The translations under genes and the position numbers were made by a program. DNA of 64,000 nt from Rhodovulum bhavnagarense. GTDB taxonomy: Bacteria > Pseudomonadota > Alphaproteobacteria > Rhodobacterales > Rhodobacteraceae. Positions 11,574-21,300 of this stretch are shown in pieces (position 1 is the stretch's first letter; every line of letters starts with the position of its first letter). Below the pieces are notes generated by a model. The model had not been told where the DNA came from. It saw only the letters and a program-made list of their open reading frames with translations, and made no database searches. Location: assembly GCF_004343505.1 (NCBI RefSeq), contig NZ_SLXU01000013.1:1-64000 (forward strand), given 5' to 3'.

Positions 11574-11987
11574 TCAGTCCTCATGGGCGGCGGCAATCAT
11601 TTGTCTGGACAGCTCGCCGAAAATTCGTTGCCAGGCGGCGCGGTCCTGTGCGGAAAAATCACGGCCTAGCAAGTCGTCAAGCGCACAAACAAGTGCCTCG
11701 CCGACATGGCCATACTGATCGGGTGTCACGCCATAGCCCTTGTGACGCAGGGCCAGTTCGGACACCGCATCGGCAAGCCCCGCCGTGTTGTCGTGGCTAT
11801 CGATGATGTAATCGAGGGTTTCCACCAGTTTATTGCCTTGTAGGCCCATGTCGGTGCTGAAAAGCGTTCGCGCCGAGGGGTCGAGTCTGAACAGGTGATC
11901 GTAAAAGGCCGCGGCGATGTTGCCGGGGATCGTTGCGGCGATTGCCCAGGTGCGGCGAACCCTGTTGATGTCGGATACCGATGTCAC
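11574..11987 (-). CDS. Single-domain bacterial globin
   Basis: A 137-residue haem globin of the bacterial single-domain/flavohaemoglobin-related type with no reductase domain. The B10 tyrosine is Tyr29 (AAAFYDHLF), the CD1 phenylalanine is Phe43 (ARTLF) and the proximal F8 histidine is His82 (LRHKGYGV). Such proteins bind O2 or NO and act in delivery, NO detoxification or sensing. The GTG at 11987 is chosen as start because GGGAGA lies about 8 bases upstream and the length fits the family. The open frame extends to 12071 but encodes unrelated sequence. It is the first gene of an apparent operon with the FIST protein and the LOV kinase, suggesting that haem-gas chemistry and signalling are linked. 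Confidence 0.88.
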   Translation of the reverse strand: MTSVSDINRVRRTWAIAATIPGNIAAAFYDHLFRLDPSARTLFSTDMGLQGNKLVETLDYIIDSHDNTAGLADAVSELALRHKGYGVTPDQYGHVGEALVCALDDLLGRDFSAQDRAAWQRIFGELSRQMIAAAHED

Positions 11988-12346
11988 CGGCGTTTCTCCC
12001 GTGTCGCCATGGCCCCGAGTGCAATGGCGGCGATTGGCGCGCGGCCGTTCGCCTGGCGGATCGCCGACCACTGCGGCGCGCTATCGTTGTCCTTCATTTG
12101 CTGGGCGCGCGCAACATGTGATGATCGCATCCGCCGATCGGCGTGATCTCGTGACCCGGTCGTGGCAAGGGCGATATCGGCCGGGACAACCCCGATGAAA
12201 ATGATCGGAAATAGTGACCAAGTCACAGACCGGCGCTCCGGTTTCATGTTCACCATACCGCAATCGGCCGCGCTTGCTGCGGCTTGCGATGGCGACCGGG
12301 CCGGTCCCACATGCCGCCGCAACAGGTCCAACCATCGGGAGCCCCC
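11988..12346. other. Divergent intergenic region, globin operon / NifX-like gene
   Basis: These 359 bases separate the minus-strand globin operon from the plus-strand NifX-like gene and must hold both promoters. I see no protein gene. The only clear dyad is GTGAC-CAA-GTCAC at 12214-12226. I looked for FNR/NNR-type TTG-N8-CAA dyads in the region and found none that I would defend. Confidence 0.6.
12214..12226. promoter_or_regulatory. Perfect 5-bp dyad, possible operator
   Basis: GTGAC and GTCAC flank a 3-base CAA spacer in the divergent promoter region between the globin operon and the NifX-like gene. The symmetry and position suit a dimeric regulator, but 13 bases is short and could arise by chance. 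No regulator is assigned. Confidence 0.3.
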
Positions 12347-12712
12347 ATGCGTATTGCCGTTGCCAGTCAGAATTTCCGCACCGTGACGTCCCATGTCGGC
12401 CGCACGCGCCGTTTTTTTGTTTTCGAGGCGGTTGCAGGACAGCCCGCGACCGAGATCGAACGGATCGACCTTCCCAAGGGTATGGCCTTGCATGATTTTT
12501 CGGGCACGGGGCACCATCCTCTTTACGATGTCGAGGCGATCATCGCCGGCAGCGTCGGGCGCGGTTTCGTCCAGCGCATGGGGGCGATGGGCATACGCGC
12601 AGTGGCCACGGCCGAGACCGACCCGGCAGAGGCCGCCCGCGCCCTTGTCGAAGACCGCCTTGCCCCGCCCGCGCCACACGATCACGACGATGCGGGGTGC
12701 TCGCACGATTGA
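12347..12712 (+). CDS. NifX/NafY-type (dinitrogenase FeMo-cofactor fold) protein
   Basis: A 121-residue protein with the NifX/NifB C-terminal fold (Pfam Nitro_FeMo-Co). It starts MRIAVASQNFRTVTSHVGR, followed by the conserved central GxGHHPLYD and SVGRGFVQRMGAMGIRAV segments. The last 15 residues are rich in His and Asp with one Cys (HDHDDAGCSHD), suggesting metal binding. In nitrogen fixers this fold carries iron-molybdenum cofactor precursors, but stand-alone copies are common in non-fixers and have no settled role. No nif gene is present here. The ATG at 12347 follows CGGGAG. It is divergent from the globin/FIST/kinase operon, so a shared regulation is possible but unproven. Confidence 0.8.
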   Translation: MRIAVASQNFRTVTSHVGRTRRFFVFEAVAGQPATEIERIDLPKGMALHDFSGTGHHPLYDVEAIIAGSVGRGFVQRMGAMGIRAVATAETDPAEAARALVEDRLAPPAPHDHDDAGCSHD

Positions 12713-12751
12713 TCCCGGCGCCCGGCAATTGCCTTGCCTGCACCGCGCGCC

Positions 12752-13651
12752 CTATGTCACGCGCGCGGGCAACGTCAGGCCGCGCAGCAATTCGTCGGTT
12801 TCCATTGCGCGTTTGCCTTCGCGCTGGGCCTGCACGATCTCGACCGCGCCAGTTTCGCAGGCAATCACCAGCCCGCCCAGCACCTGCCCCGACGGGCCGT
12901 TTCCTTCGGTTACGCGGGCACGCAGCAGTTTCAGACGTTCGTCTCCTGCCACGCACCATGCGCCGGGAAAGGGCGAAAGGCCGTTGATGTGGTGTGCCAC
13001 CTGATCGGCGGGGCGGTTCCAGTCGACCCGTGCCTCGGCCTTGTCGATCTTGGCGGCGTAGGTCACGCCGGCCTCGGGTTGCGGCTGCGGCGTCAGGTCG
13101 GGCAGGTGGGCCAGCGCCTGCACGATCAGCCGCGCGCCCATGGCCGACAGCCGGTCATGCAAGTCGCCCGTGGTTTCCTCGGCCCCGATCGGGGTGGCCT
13201 CGCGCATTAGCACGGGCCCGGTATCAAGCCCTGCCTCCATCCGCATGATGCAGATGCCGGTTTCCGCGTCGCCCGCCATGATCGCCCGGTGGATCGGCGC
13301 CGCCCCGCGCCAGCGCGGCAACAACGAGGCATGGATGTTCAGGCAGCCATGGCGCGGCGCGTCCAGCACCGGCCGCGGCAGGATCAGGCCATAGGCGACT
13401 ACAACGGCGACATCCGCCTGTAGCGCGGCAAAGTCTGCCTGCGCCTCGGCCCCTTTCAGCGAAACGGGGTGGCGAATGGGCAGGCCCAGAACCTCTGCCC
13501 GCGCATGGACGGGGCTCGGGCGATCCTTCTTGCCGCGCCCGGCAGGGCGGGGGGGCTGGCAATAGACGCAGGCGATGTCGTGACCCGCATCCACCAGCGC
13601 ATCCAGAACCGGCACGGAGAACTCGGGCGTGCCCATGAAGACGATGCGCAT
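12752..13651 (-). CDS. fmt: Methionyl-tRNA formyltransferase
   Basis: This enzyme formylates Met-tRNAfMet from 10-formyl-THF to make the initiator tRNA. The 299-residue protein starts [16 protein letters not shown]. It carries the formyl-transferase core with the catalytic segment [20 protein letters not shown] (Asn, His) and [13 protein letters not shown], then the C-terminal tRNA-binding domain. It begins one base after the stop of the upstream def-like gene. It forms the third gene of a def/def-like/fmt operon, which pairs formylation with deformylation. Confidence 0.97.
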   Translation of the reverse strand: MRIVFMGTPEFSVPVLDALVDAGHDIACVYCQPPRPAGRGKKDRPSPVHARAEVLGLPIRHPVSLKGAEAQADFAALQADVAVVVAYGLILPRPVLDAPRHGCLNIHASLLPRWRGAAPIHRAIMAGDAETGICIMRMEAGLDTGPVLMREATPIGAEETTGDLHDRLSAMGARLIVQALAHLPDLTPQPQPEAGVTYAAKIDKAEARVDWNRPADQVAHHINGLSPFPGAWCVAGDERLKLLRARVTEGNGPSGQVLGGLVIACETGAVEIVQAQREGKRAMETDELLRGLTLPARVT

Positions 13652-14155
13652 TCAGCGCCTCCGCTTTTCGTATTTCCTAAGCAGGCGGTCCCGTTTCAGC
13701 CGCGACAGGTTGTCGAAATACATCCGCCCGTTCAGATGGTCGACCTGGTGCTGCACCGAGGTCGCCCAAAGCAGGACGAAATCCTTCTCCTCTACCTCGC
13801 CACCCTCGTTCAGGAACCGCACCGTCACCGCGCGGGGGCGTTTCACGCTGGCCCAGACGCCGGGCAGGCAAGGGCTGGCCTCGTCATGCGTGCGCAGTTT
13901 TTCCGAGTAAGCGACGATTTCGGGGTTCGCCATGCGGATCGCCTGACCGCGTTCCTCGGAACAATCCACCACCGCCAGACGTTGCAGCACGCCGATCTGG
14001 TTGGCCGCCAGCCCAACGCCTTGGCCCGGCATGGCCTCCATCGTGTCGATCATGTCGTCCCAGATTGCGCGGATCTCGTCGGTGATAGTCTCGACCGGTG
14101 CGACCGCGGTGGCCAGCCGAGGGTCGGGCCATTGCAGAATGGGCCGGACACTCAT
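13652..14155 (-). CDS. Peptide deformylase-like protein lacking the catalytic Glu
   Basis: This is a 167-residue paralogue of the deformylase encoded just upstream. Motif 1 is intact (GVGLAANQIG, about 46-55). Motif 2 is altered: around Cys96 it reads EASPCLPGV where the family has EGCLS. Motif 3 reads QHQVDH at 135-140, so the metal-binding His136 and His140 remain but the catalytic Glu is Gln137 (codon CAG, read directly). The canonical Glu acts as general acid/base, so deformylase activity is doubtful. A regulatory or changed-substrate role is possible. The start ATG at 14155 overlaps the stop of def by 4 bases and fmt follows at once, so expression is coupled. Confidence 0.9.
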   Translation of the reverse strand: MSVRPILQWPDPRLATAVAPVETITDEIRAIWDDMIDTMEAMPGQGVGLAANQIGVLQRLAVVDCSEERGQAIRMANPEIVAYSEKLRTHDEASPCLPGVWASVKRPRAVTVRFLNEGGEVEEKDFVLLWATSVQHQVDHLNGRMYFDNLSRLKRDRLLRKYEKRRR

Positions 14156-14679
14156 GCCGTGTCCCGAGACCGCTCGCGCTTGAGTTTCTTCATCCGACGG
14201 GTGATGAGCTGTCGCTTGAGCGGCTTGAGATAGTCGATGAACAACGTACCGTTGAGATGGTCGATCTCGTGCTGCACGCAGGTCGCCCATAGACCCGACA
14301 GTCGGTCCTCGTGCGGATCGCCCGCGGGGTCGGTCCATTGCACGACAACCTCGGCGGGGCGGGTGACCTCGGCCCAGGTTTCGGGGATCGAAAGGCATCC
14401 CTCTTCGTGAATGTTGCGATCGTCCGATTCCCATACGATCTGCGGGTTGAACATGGCAAGCGGGCGGGGCGGGGCGCCCTCGTCCTTGGCGCAGTCCATG
14501 ACGATCAGGCGATGCAGGATACCGATTTGTGGCGCGGCCAGCCCGATGCCCGGCGCGTCATACATGGTTTCCAGCATGTCCTCGGCGAGTTTCTGCATCG
14601 CCTCGTCGATATCAGAAACGGGGTCGGCCACAGTTTTCAGGCGCGGATCTGGATGGATCAGGATCGGTCTAATGCTCAT
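14152..14679 (-). CDS. def: Peptide deformylase
   Basis: This metalloenzyme removes the N-formyl group from new polypeptides. The 175-residue protein has all three family motifs: GIGLAAPQIG (about 44-53), EEGCLSIP with metal ligand Cys95, and QHEIDH with His137, catalytic Glu138 and His141. The frame is open well upstream, but family starts look like MSIRPILIHPD. The ATG at 14679 fits, and another ATG 6 bases earlier is possible. No strong ribosome-binding site is visible. It is the first gene of the def/def-like/fmt operon and is divergent from the aminotransferase-fold gene at 14783. Confidence 0.96.
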   Translation of the reverse strand: MSIRPILIHPDPRLKTVADPVSDIDEAMQKLAEDMLETMYDAPGIGLAAPQIGILHRLIVMDCAKDEGAPPRPLAMFNPQIVWESDDRNIHEEGCLSIPETWAEVTRPAEVVVQWTDPAGDPHEDRLSGLWATCVQHEIDHLNGTLFIDYLKPLKRQLITRRMKKLKRERSRDTA

Positions 14680-14782
14680 GATCATGTGATTTAGGGGATG
14701 TGCGGGCCTTGCGCAATGCGGCGAAGTCTTGCGTCCGTGTTTCCAGCCGCTAGCTTGGCAGCGCAGCACCAAGGAGCGTTTG

Positions 14783-15952
14783 ATGGACTTCGACCAGATC
14801 ATAGACCGGCGCGGCACCCATTCCATGAAGTGGGACATGATGGAACAGGTCTATGGGGTGCCCGCCGACGACGGTATCGCGATGTGGGTGGCGGACATGG
14901 ATTTCCACCCGCCCGAATGCGTCACGCAGGCCGTGCGTGCGATGGCCGATCACGGGATCTATGGTTATCACGGGGATGATGCCGCCTACAGGCAGGCAAT
15001 CGGCTGGTGGATGTCCGAGCGCCATGGCTGGCAGGTCCGGCCAGACTGGATCTTTACCACCCATGGCCTGGTGAACGGAACCGGGCTGTGCATCGATGCG
15101 TTCACGGCGCCCGGCGATGGCGTGGTGCTGTTCACGCCGGTCTATCACGCCTTTGCCCGCGTGATCCGCGCAGCCGGGCGGCGGGTGATCGAATGCCCGC
15201 TGGTCAATCGCGATGGCCGTTACGAGATGGATTTCGATGCCTGGGACGACCTGGCCCACGGCGCGCGAATGGTGATCCTGTGCTCGCCGCATAATCCCGG
15301 TGGGCGCGTCTGGACGCGCGATGAGTTGCAGGGCGTGGCCGATTTCGCCCGCCGCCACGACCTGATCCTGGTTTCGGACGAGATACATCACGACCTGGTC
15401 TTTCCGGGAGCGCAACACATGGTGATGGACCTCGTGGACGAGAGCATCCGCGACCGACTGGTGATGATGACCTCATCCACCAAGACCTTTAACATCGCGG
15501 GCGCGCATGTCGGTAATGTCATCATCCCCGATGAAAGCCTGCGCGCGCGCTTTGCCGGCCGGATGGGGGCATTGGGGATTTCGCCAAATTCCTTTGGTGT
15601 CGCGATGGCGACGGCCGCCTATTCGCCCGAGGGCGCGGAATGGGTCGATGCGCTGATGGTCTATCTCGACGGCAACAGGCGGCTGTTCGATGCGGCCGTG
15701 AACGCCATTCCCGGCCTTTCCTCGATGCCGCTTGAGGCGACCTATCTTGCCTGGGTCGATTTCGCGGGCACCGGGATGATGGCGCGGGATTTTACCACCC
15801 GGGTCGAACAGGATGCCCGGATCGCTGTAAATCATGGCCCCAGCTTTGGCCTGGGGGGCGAAACCTTCCTGCGGTTCAACATAGCCACGCCCCGCGCCCG
15901 GATCGAAGAGGCGGTGACGCGGTTGCAACAGGCATTCGGCGACTTGCAATAG
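14783..15952 (+). CDS. PLP-dependent C-S lyase, MalY/PatB family
   Basis: A 389-residue fold-type I PLP enzyme. The N-terminal DRRGTHSMKWD and VADMDFHPPECV segments are typical of the MalY/PatB group (cystathionine beta-lyase-like). The cofactor site shows CSPHNPGGRVW, the Asp of VSDEIHHDLVF and the Schiff-base Lys in SSTKTFNIAG. Such enzymes cleave cystathionine or cysteine conjugates to pyruvate, ammonia and a thiol, and are often annotated as aminotransferases. AAGGAG lies 6 bases before the ATG at 14783. It stands alone between the def operon and a GST-family gene. The exact substrate is not shown by the sequence. Confidence 0.9.
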   Translation: MDFDQIIDRRGTHSMKWDMMEQVYGVPADDGIAMWVADMDFHPPECVTQAVRAMADHGIYGYHGDDAAYRQAIGWWMSERHGWQVRPDWIFTTHGLVNGTGLCIDAFTAPGDGVVLFTPVYHAFARVIRAAGRRVIECPLVNRDGRYEMDFDAWDDLAHGARMVILCSPHNPGGRVWTRDELQGVADFARRHDLILVSDEIHHDLVFPGAQHMVMDLVDESIRDRLVMMTSSTKTFNIAGAHVGNVIIPDESLRARFAGRMGALGISPNSFGVAMATAAYSPEGAEWVDALMVYLDGNRRLFDAAVNAIPGLSSMPLEATYLAWVDFAGTGMMARDFTTRVEQDARIAVNHGPSFGLGGETFLRFNIATPRARIEEAVTRLQQAFGDLQ

Positions 15953-16036
15953 TGCGCACATGCAGAGGCCCTGCGCGGATCGCGCAGATGTCGGCTGGGC
16001 GTGAAGGTCTAGCTCTTTCCTGAAAGGGAGGGCAAA

Positions 16037-17026
16037 ATGGGCCAATTGATCGAGGGTGTCTGGCATGACACCTGGTACGACACCGACAAGACCGGCGGGC
16101 GATTTGTCCGCTCCACCGCCGGGTTCCGCAACTGGGTCACGCCCGACGGCGCGCCGGGGCCAAGCGGCAAAGGCGGCTTTGCCGCGGAAAGCGGGCGCTA
16201 CCACCTTTATGTCTCGCTGGCCTGTCCCTGGGCGCACCGGGCGCTGATCTTTCGCGCGATCAAGGGACTGATGCCGCATGTCGGCGTGTCGGTCGTTCAT
16301 CCCGATATGCTATCTGAGGGCTGGACCTTTGCCACGACCTTTCCCGGCGCGACGGGCGACGATCTGTATGGGCTAAGGTTTTTACGCGAACTCTACACCA
16401 GGGTGGACCCCGTGATTTCGGGCCGGGTTACCGTGCCGGTTCTATGGGACAAGCGGCGCGAAACCATCGTGTCCAATGAATCGGCCGAGATCCTCCGCAT
16501 GTTCAACTCGGCTTTCGACGGCCTTACCGGCAATCGCGACGATTACTGGCCCGCGCCCTTGCGTGCCGAGATCGAGGCCCTCAACGCCCGCATCTATGAC
16601 ACGGTCAACAACGGCGTCTACAAGGCCGGTTTCGCCACCAGCCAAGGGGCCTATGACGAGGCGGCAGAGGCGCTATTCGAGACGCTGGACTGGCTGGAGG
16701 ATCTGCTGTCGCGCAACCGCTACCTGACGGGCGACCGGATCACCGAGGCCGACTGGCGGCTGTTCACCACGCTGGTGCGGTTCGACGCGGTTTATCACGG
16801 CCATTTCAAATGCAACCGTAACCGGCTGGTCGATTTTCCCAACCTCTGGGCCTATGCGCGCGACCTGTATCAATGGCCCGGCGTGGCCGCGACGGTCAGC
16901 TTTTCCCATATCGTGCGCCACTACCATTACAGCCACGACACGATCAATCCGTACCGCATCGTGCCGATCACGCCGCGCCCCGATTGGGAGGCCCCGCACG
17001 GTCGGGCACGGCAAGGTGCGGCGTGA
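16037..17026 (+). CDS. Glutathionyl-hydroquinone reductase (GST Xi class, YqjG/ECM4 family)
   Basis: This 329-residue enzyme of the GST superfamily uses a cysteine to reduce glutathionyl-hydroquinones. The active-site motif is SLACPWAHRALIFRA (Cys near residue 63). It is preceded by the family N-terminus with FVRSTAGFRNWVT and followed by the C-terminal all-helical domain (ITEADWRLFTTLVRFD and HYHYSHDTINPY). GAAAGGGAGG lies just upstream of the ATG. It probably protects against quinones. No operon partner is evident, since the next gene starts 60 bases downstream with its own leader. Confidence 0.93.
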   Translation: MGQLIEGVWHDTWYDTDKTGGRFVRSTAGFRNWVTPDGAPGPSGKGGFAAESGRYHLYVSLACPWAHRALIFRAIKGLMPHVGVSVVHPDMLSEGWTFATTFPGATGDDLYGLRFLRELYTRVDPVISGRVTVPVLWDKRRETIVSNESAEILRMFNSAFDGLTGNRDDYWPAPLRAEIEALNARIYDTVNNGVYKAGFATSQGAYDEAAEALFETLDWLEDLLSRNRYLTGDRITEADWRLFTTLVRFDAVYHGHFKCNRNRLVDFPNLWAYARDLYQWPGVAATVSFSHIVRHYHYSHDTINPYRIVPITPRPDWEAPHGRARQGAA

Positions 17027-17086
17027 ACATTTGCCAGGGACGCGGGGGCTGTTAAGCTGAGCCCGATTTGTTTTTCGGAGCTTTCC

Positions 17087-18268
17087 ATGCGTCTTTTCCC
17101 CTCTCTCGCGGCCTGCCTGTTTGCGGCTTGTGCCGCTGCCCCGCTTGCCGCGCAGGTGCCTTGCGGCGGCACCTTTTCCAGCTTCGTGCAGGGTCTCGAG
17201 GACGAGGCGGTGCGCCGTGGCCATGACCCCGCTCGGGCAAACAGGTTTTTCGCACAGGCCCGCCACGACCCAGCGGTGATCCAACGCGATCGGGCCCAAG
17301 GTTTTTTCCAGCGCGATTTCGCGGATTTCTCGCAACGCCTGATCAGCCAGTACCGGCTGGATCGGGGCCGTCAGAACGCCGTGAAATATGACCCGGTCTT
17401 CGACGTGATCGAACGGCGCTACGGGGTGTCGCGCGGGGTGCTGCTGGCCTTCTGGGCGCTGGAGACCGATTTCGGCGCGGTTCAGGGGGATTTCAACACG
17501 CTGAACGCGCTGGTCACCCTGTCCCATGACTGTCGCCGGCCCGGTCTGTTCCGCCCGCAGGTCTTTGCCGCGCTGACCCTGTTCGAACGGGGCGATTTCA
17601 GCACGTCGACCACCGGCGCCTGGGCGGGTGAGATCGGGCAGGTGCAGATGCTGCCCAGGGACATCCTGGAAAACGGCGTGGATGGCGATGGCGACGGGCA
17701 TGTGCGGCTGAAGACCTCGGCGCCGGATGCGCTGATGTCGGGGGGGCGGATGCTGCAATCCCTGGGCTGGCGCGCAGGCGAGCCATGGTTGCAGGAAATC
17801 GTGCTGCCCGCAGGGCTGAACTGGGCCGATACCGGGTTGGATCATACCAAGCGGGTGTCGGACTGGGCAGCCCTTGGCGTGCGCGGGCGCAGCGGGCCGC
17901 TGGGGCCGGGCAACCTGCCTGCCTCGGTCCTGCTGCCGATGGGGCGCAACGGGCCGGCCTTCATTGCCTATCCGAATTTCAAGGTGTTCTTCGAGTGGAA
18001 CAAGAGCCTGGTCTACGTCACCACCGCCGCCTACCTGGCGACCCGGCTGGAGGGCGCGCCGGTCTATGACATGCGCAACCCCGATCCGGGGCTCTCGGGC
18101 GGCGAGATGAAGCTGTTGCAGCAAAAGCTGGCCGCGCGTGGCCACGACGTAGGCGGGATCGATGGTATCCTCGGCGCAAAGACCCGGATCGCGGTCCAGA
18201 AGGAACAGCAAAGGCTGGGCATGCCCGCGGATTCCTGGCCGACGCGGACGCTGCTGAACCGGCTATAG
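17087..18268 (+). CDS. Lytic murein transglycosylase, MltB family, with peptidoglycan-binding domain
   Basis: This exported enzyme of 393 residues cleaves peptidoglycan glycan strands to 1,6-anhydro products. A signal peptide covers about 1-22 (hydrophobic stretch ending LAAQ; no lipobox Cys). The SLT_2 catalytic domain has its Glu in LAFWALETDFG and the downstream SWAG-like GAWAGEIGQVQMLP. The C-terminal PG_binding_1 domain (about 330-393) has LLQQKLAARGHDVGGIDGILG. A second protein of the same architecture is encoded at 59928. It lies convergent with smc. Confidence 0.93.
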   Translation: MRLFPSLAACLFAACAAAPLAAQVPCGGTFSSFVQGLEDEAVRRGHDPARANRFFAQARHDPAVIQRDRAQGFFQRDFADFSQRLISQYRLDRGRQNAVKYDPVFDVIERRYGVSRGVLLAFWALETDFGAVQGDFNTLNALVTLSHDCRRPGLFRPQVFAALTLFERGDFSTSTTGAWAGEIGQVQMLPRDILENGVDGDGDGHVRLKTSAPDALMSGGRMLQSLGWRAGEPWLQEIVLPAGLNWADTGLDHTKRVSDWAALGVRGRSGPLGPGNLPASVLLPMGRNGPAFIAYPNFKVFFEWNKSLVYVTTAAYLATRLEGAPVYDMRNPDPGLSGGEMKLLQQKLAARGHDVGGIDGILGAKTRIAVQKEQQRLGMPADSWPTRTLLNRL

Positions 18269-18311
18269 GGGCGCGCTCGCAATACCTGTCGCCAGGCCTT
18301 GCCTCCCGCGC

Positions 18312-21300
18312 TCAGGCCACCATCTGTTCGGCCTTCTTGAGATCGACACTGACCAGTTGGCTGACGCCCTGTTCGCCCATGGTCACGCCGAACAGCCGGT
18401 CCATCCGGCTCATGGTCACGGCATGGTGGGTGATGATCAGGAACCGGGTGTCGGCCCGGCGGGTCATCTCGTCCAGCAAATCGCAAAACCGGGTGACATT
18501 GGCGTCGTCCAGCGGCGCGTCGACCTCGTCCAGCACGCAGATCGGCGCGGGGTTGGCCAGGAACACGCCAAAGATCAGCGCCAGCGCGGTCAGGGTCTGT
18601 TCGCCGCCCGAAAGCAACGACAGGGTGGACAGTTTCTTGCCCGGGGGCTGGCACATGATTTCAAGTCCCGCCTCAAGCGGGTCGTCGGATTCGACCAGCA
18701 CCAGCTTGGCCTCGCCGCCGCCGAAAAGATGGGTGAACAGCATCGCGAAGTTTGAATTGACCTGTTCAAAGGCGGTCAGCAGCCGCTCGCGCCCCTCTTG
18801 GTTGAGGCTGGCAATGCCCGCGCGCAGGGTGCGTATCGCGGCCTCCAGGTCCTGTTTTTCCTTGCGCAGGTTATCATGCTCGATCTGGACCTCTCGCGCG
18901 TCTTCCTCGGCGCGCAGGTTGACCGCGCCCAGGCTGTCGCGCTGGCGTTTCAGGCGGATGACGTCATGTTCCACGGTTTCGGCATCGGGCATCGCGTCGG
19001 GATCGACGCCCAGCATGTCAAGCAACGCCCCGGGCGTCAGTTCGAGTTCCTCGACGATTCGGGCAGTGGCCTGGGCGGCGCTGTCACGGGCGGCCTCGGC
19101 GCGGGCTTCGGCGGCGGCGCGTGCCTCGCGCGCCTCGCTGGCCGCTTTCTCGTTATCGCGGGCGGCGCGATCTGCTTCGCGCAGGGCGGCTTCGGCCCCG
19201 GCCAGGGCATCGGCGGCGGCAGCGCGGCGGGCCTCGGCCTGTGACAGCGCATCCTCAAGTTCGGCCCGGCGGGCGGCAATCGCCTCGGGCGCCTGTCGCG
19301 CCTGCGCCAGCTCAGCCTGTGAGCCTTCCTTGCGCTGCGCCAGTTCGCCCAGGCGGGTTTCGGCGGTTTCCAGCCGGTGGCGCCAATTGCCCAATTCGAT
19401 CGTGATCTCTTGCAGGCGTTTCTGGCGCGCGGTGCCCTCGCGCTTGCGCTCGTCATGGGCGGCACGGCGGGCCATCATCGTCATGCGCGCGGCCTCGACC
19501 GTGGTCTTGACATCCTCGACACGGGCGCGTGCGCTGTCCAGGTCGGCCAGCCCGGCAAGCGCGGTTTCGGCCTCGTGCAGGCGTCCCCGCGCGGCGGTGG
19601 CCTCGTCGTCATGCCGCCGTACCGCCAGCCTGGCAGTTTCAAGCTTGCTGGCGGCGATGCTGCTATCGGCTTCGGCGCGAGACAGGGCGCGCCCGGCCTC
19701 GGCAAGGTCACGATCGGCGGCGCGGCGGGCCTCGCGCGCGGTGCGATCTGCCTCGGCGGTCTCTGCCAGGCGCCGGGCTAGCGCCTCGTGGGTCTCGGCC
19801 GCGGTCTCGGCGCGGACGCGGGCCTCGTCATGGTCGCGTCGCAAGTCCGCCAGCCGGTTGATCTGTTGCAGACGCAGGGCGGCGGCGCTGGGTGCATCCT
19901 CGGCGCCTGCGCGAAAGCCGTCCCAGCGCCAGAGATCGCCTTCGACCGTCACCAGCCGCTGGCCGGGGGCCAGCGCAGCGTGTAGCCGGGTGCCGGTTTC
20001 CACATCGGGGACTAGGCCGATCTGGGCGATGCGACGCGCCAGCAGGTCGGGTGCGCAGACATGGTCGGCCAAGGGCGTGGCCCCGCTGGGCAGGGGTTGG
20101 TCGCGCTCGTAACCGGGCAGCGCGGTCCAGCCCGCGCCGCCCTCACCCTCTAGCCGAGGCGCGCGCAGATCGTCGGCCAGCGCGGCCCCCAACGCCTTTT
20201 CAAAGCCGGGATCGACGCCCAGCAGATCCAGAACTTGCCCGCCTTGCGCGGTGTCGCGCTCTACCAGGCGGGCGAGGGCTGTGCGCTCGGCCTCAAGCGC
20301 GCTGGCCTCGCCCTGGGCGGCGGCCTTGCGGGCACGGGCCTCGGCCTCTTGGGCCTGTGCCTCTGCGCGGGCCTCGTCGGCGGCAGCCAGCGCCGCCTCT
20401 GCCGCCTCGGCGGCTTCGGCCGCTGCCTCTTGCCGCGCGCTGGCCTCGGCCAGTTGATCGGCCACCTGCGCCAGCGCCGCCTCTGCCTGTTGGGTCGCGA
20501 TGCGTGCGCGCTCGGCGTCCCGGCTGTTGCGCTCGACGGTTTTCGCGGCATCCTCGCGCAGGCGCTGGGCGGATTGGTGCCGGGCCGACAGCCGCGCCAT
20601 ATCCTCTGTCATCTGCGACAGCGCCTCTTCGCGATCGGACAGGACCGAGGCCGCCTCATGTGCCAGGTCTGCGGCTTCGGCCAGGGCGTCGTCATGCCCT
20701 TCATGTGCCTTTTCAAGCTGGTCGCGTTCCCATTCCAGCCGCTCGATCGTTTCCCCGGCATCCCGGTTCAGACCCGTCTCGCGGTCCATGTCGTGGGCCA
20801 GTTGGTGAACCCGGGCCGTCAGCCGTTCGATCGCATCGGCTGCGCGGGTCTCTTCCTCGCCCAGCGTGTCGCGCTGGACGCCCAGCCGATGCACGATTGC
20901 CGCGGCGATGGCCTCTTCCTCGCGCAGGGGGGGCAGGGCGGTTTCGGCCTCTTCGCGGATGCGGGCGGCCTCTCGCGCGCATCCCTCTGCCTGCGCGGCC
21001 TCTCGCGCGCGGTCGGTCATATGTGCCTCGGCGGTGGCACACGCGCGGTCGGCATCCTTCCAGCGGCGGTAAAGCAGCATCCCCTCGGCCTGGCGCAACT
21101 GTGCGCCGATCTCGCGATAGCGGGCGGCCTGTCTCGCCTGCCGGGCAAGCTGGGCCAACTGCCCGGCCAGTTGCTCGATCACGTCCTCGACGCGGGCAAG
21201 GTTCTGTTCGGCGCCTGTCAGCTTCAGTTCGGCCTCATGCCGGCGCTGGTATAACCCGGCGATTCCTGCGGCATCCTCCAGGACCCGGCGGCGGTTGCGC

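Noticed and set aside
18337-20112. Long plus-strand open frame antisense to smc
   Set aside because: The translation is Ser/Ala/Arg-rich and of low complexity, as expected for the complement of a coiled-coil gene in high-GC DNA. It has no domain, and smc on the other strand is certain.
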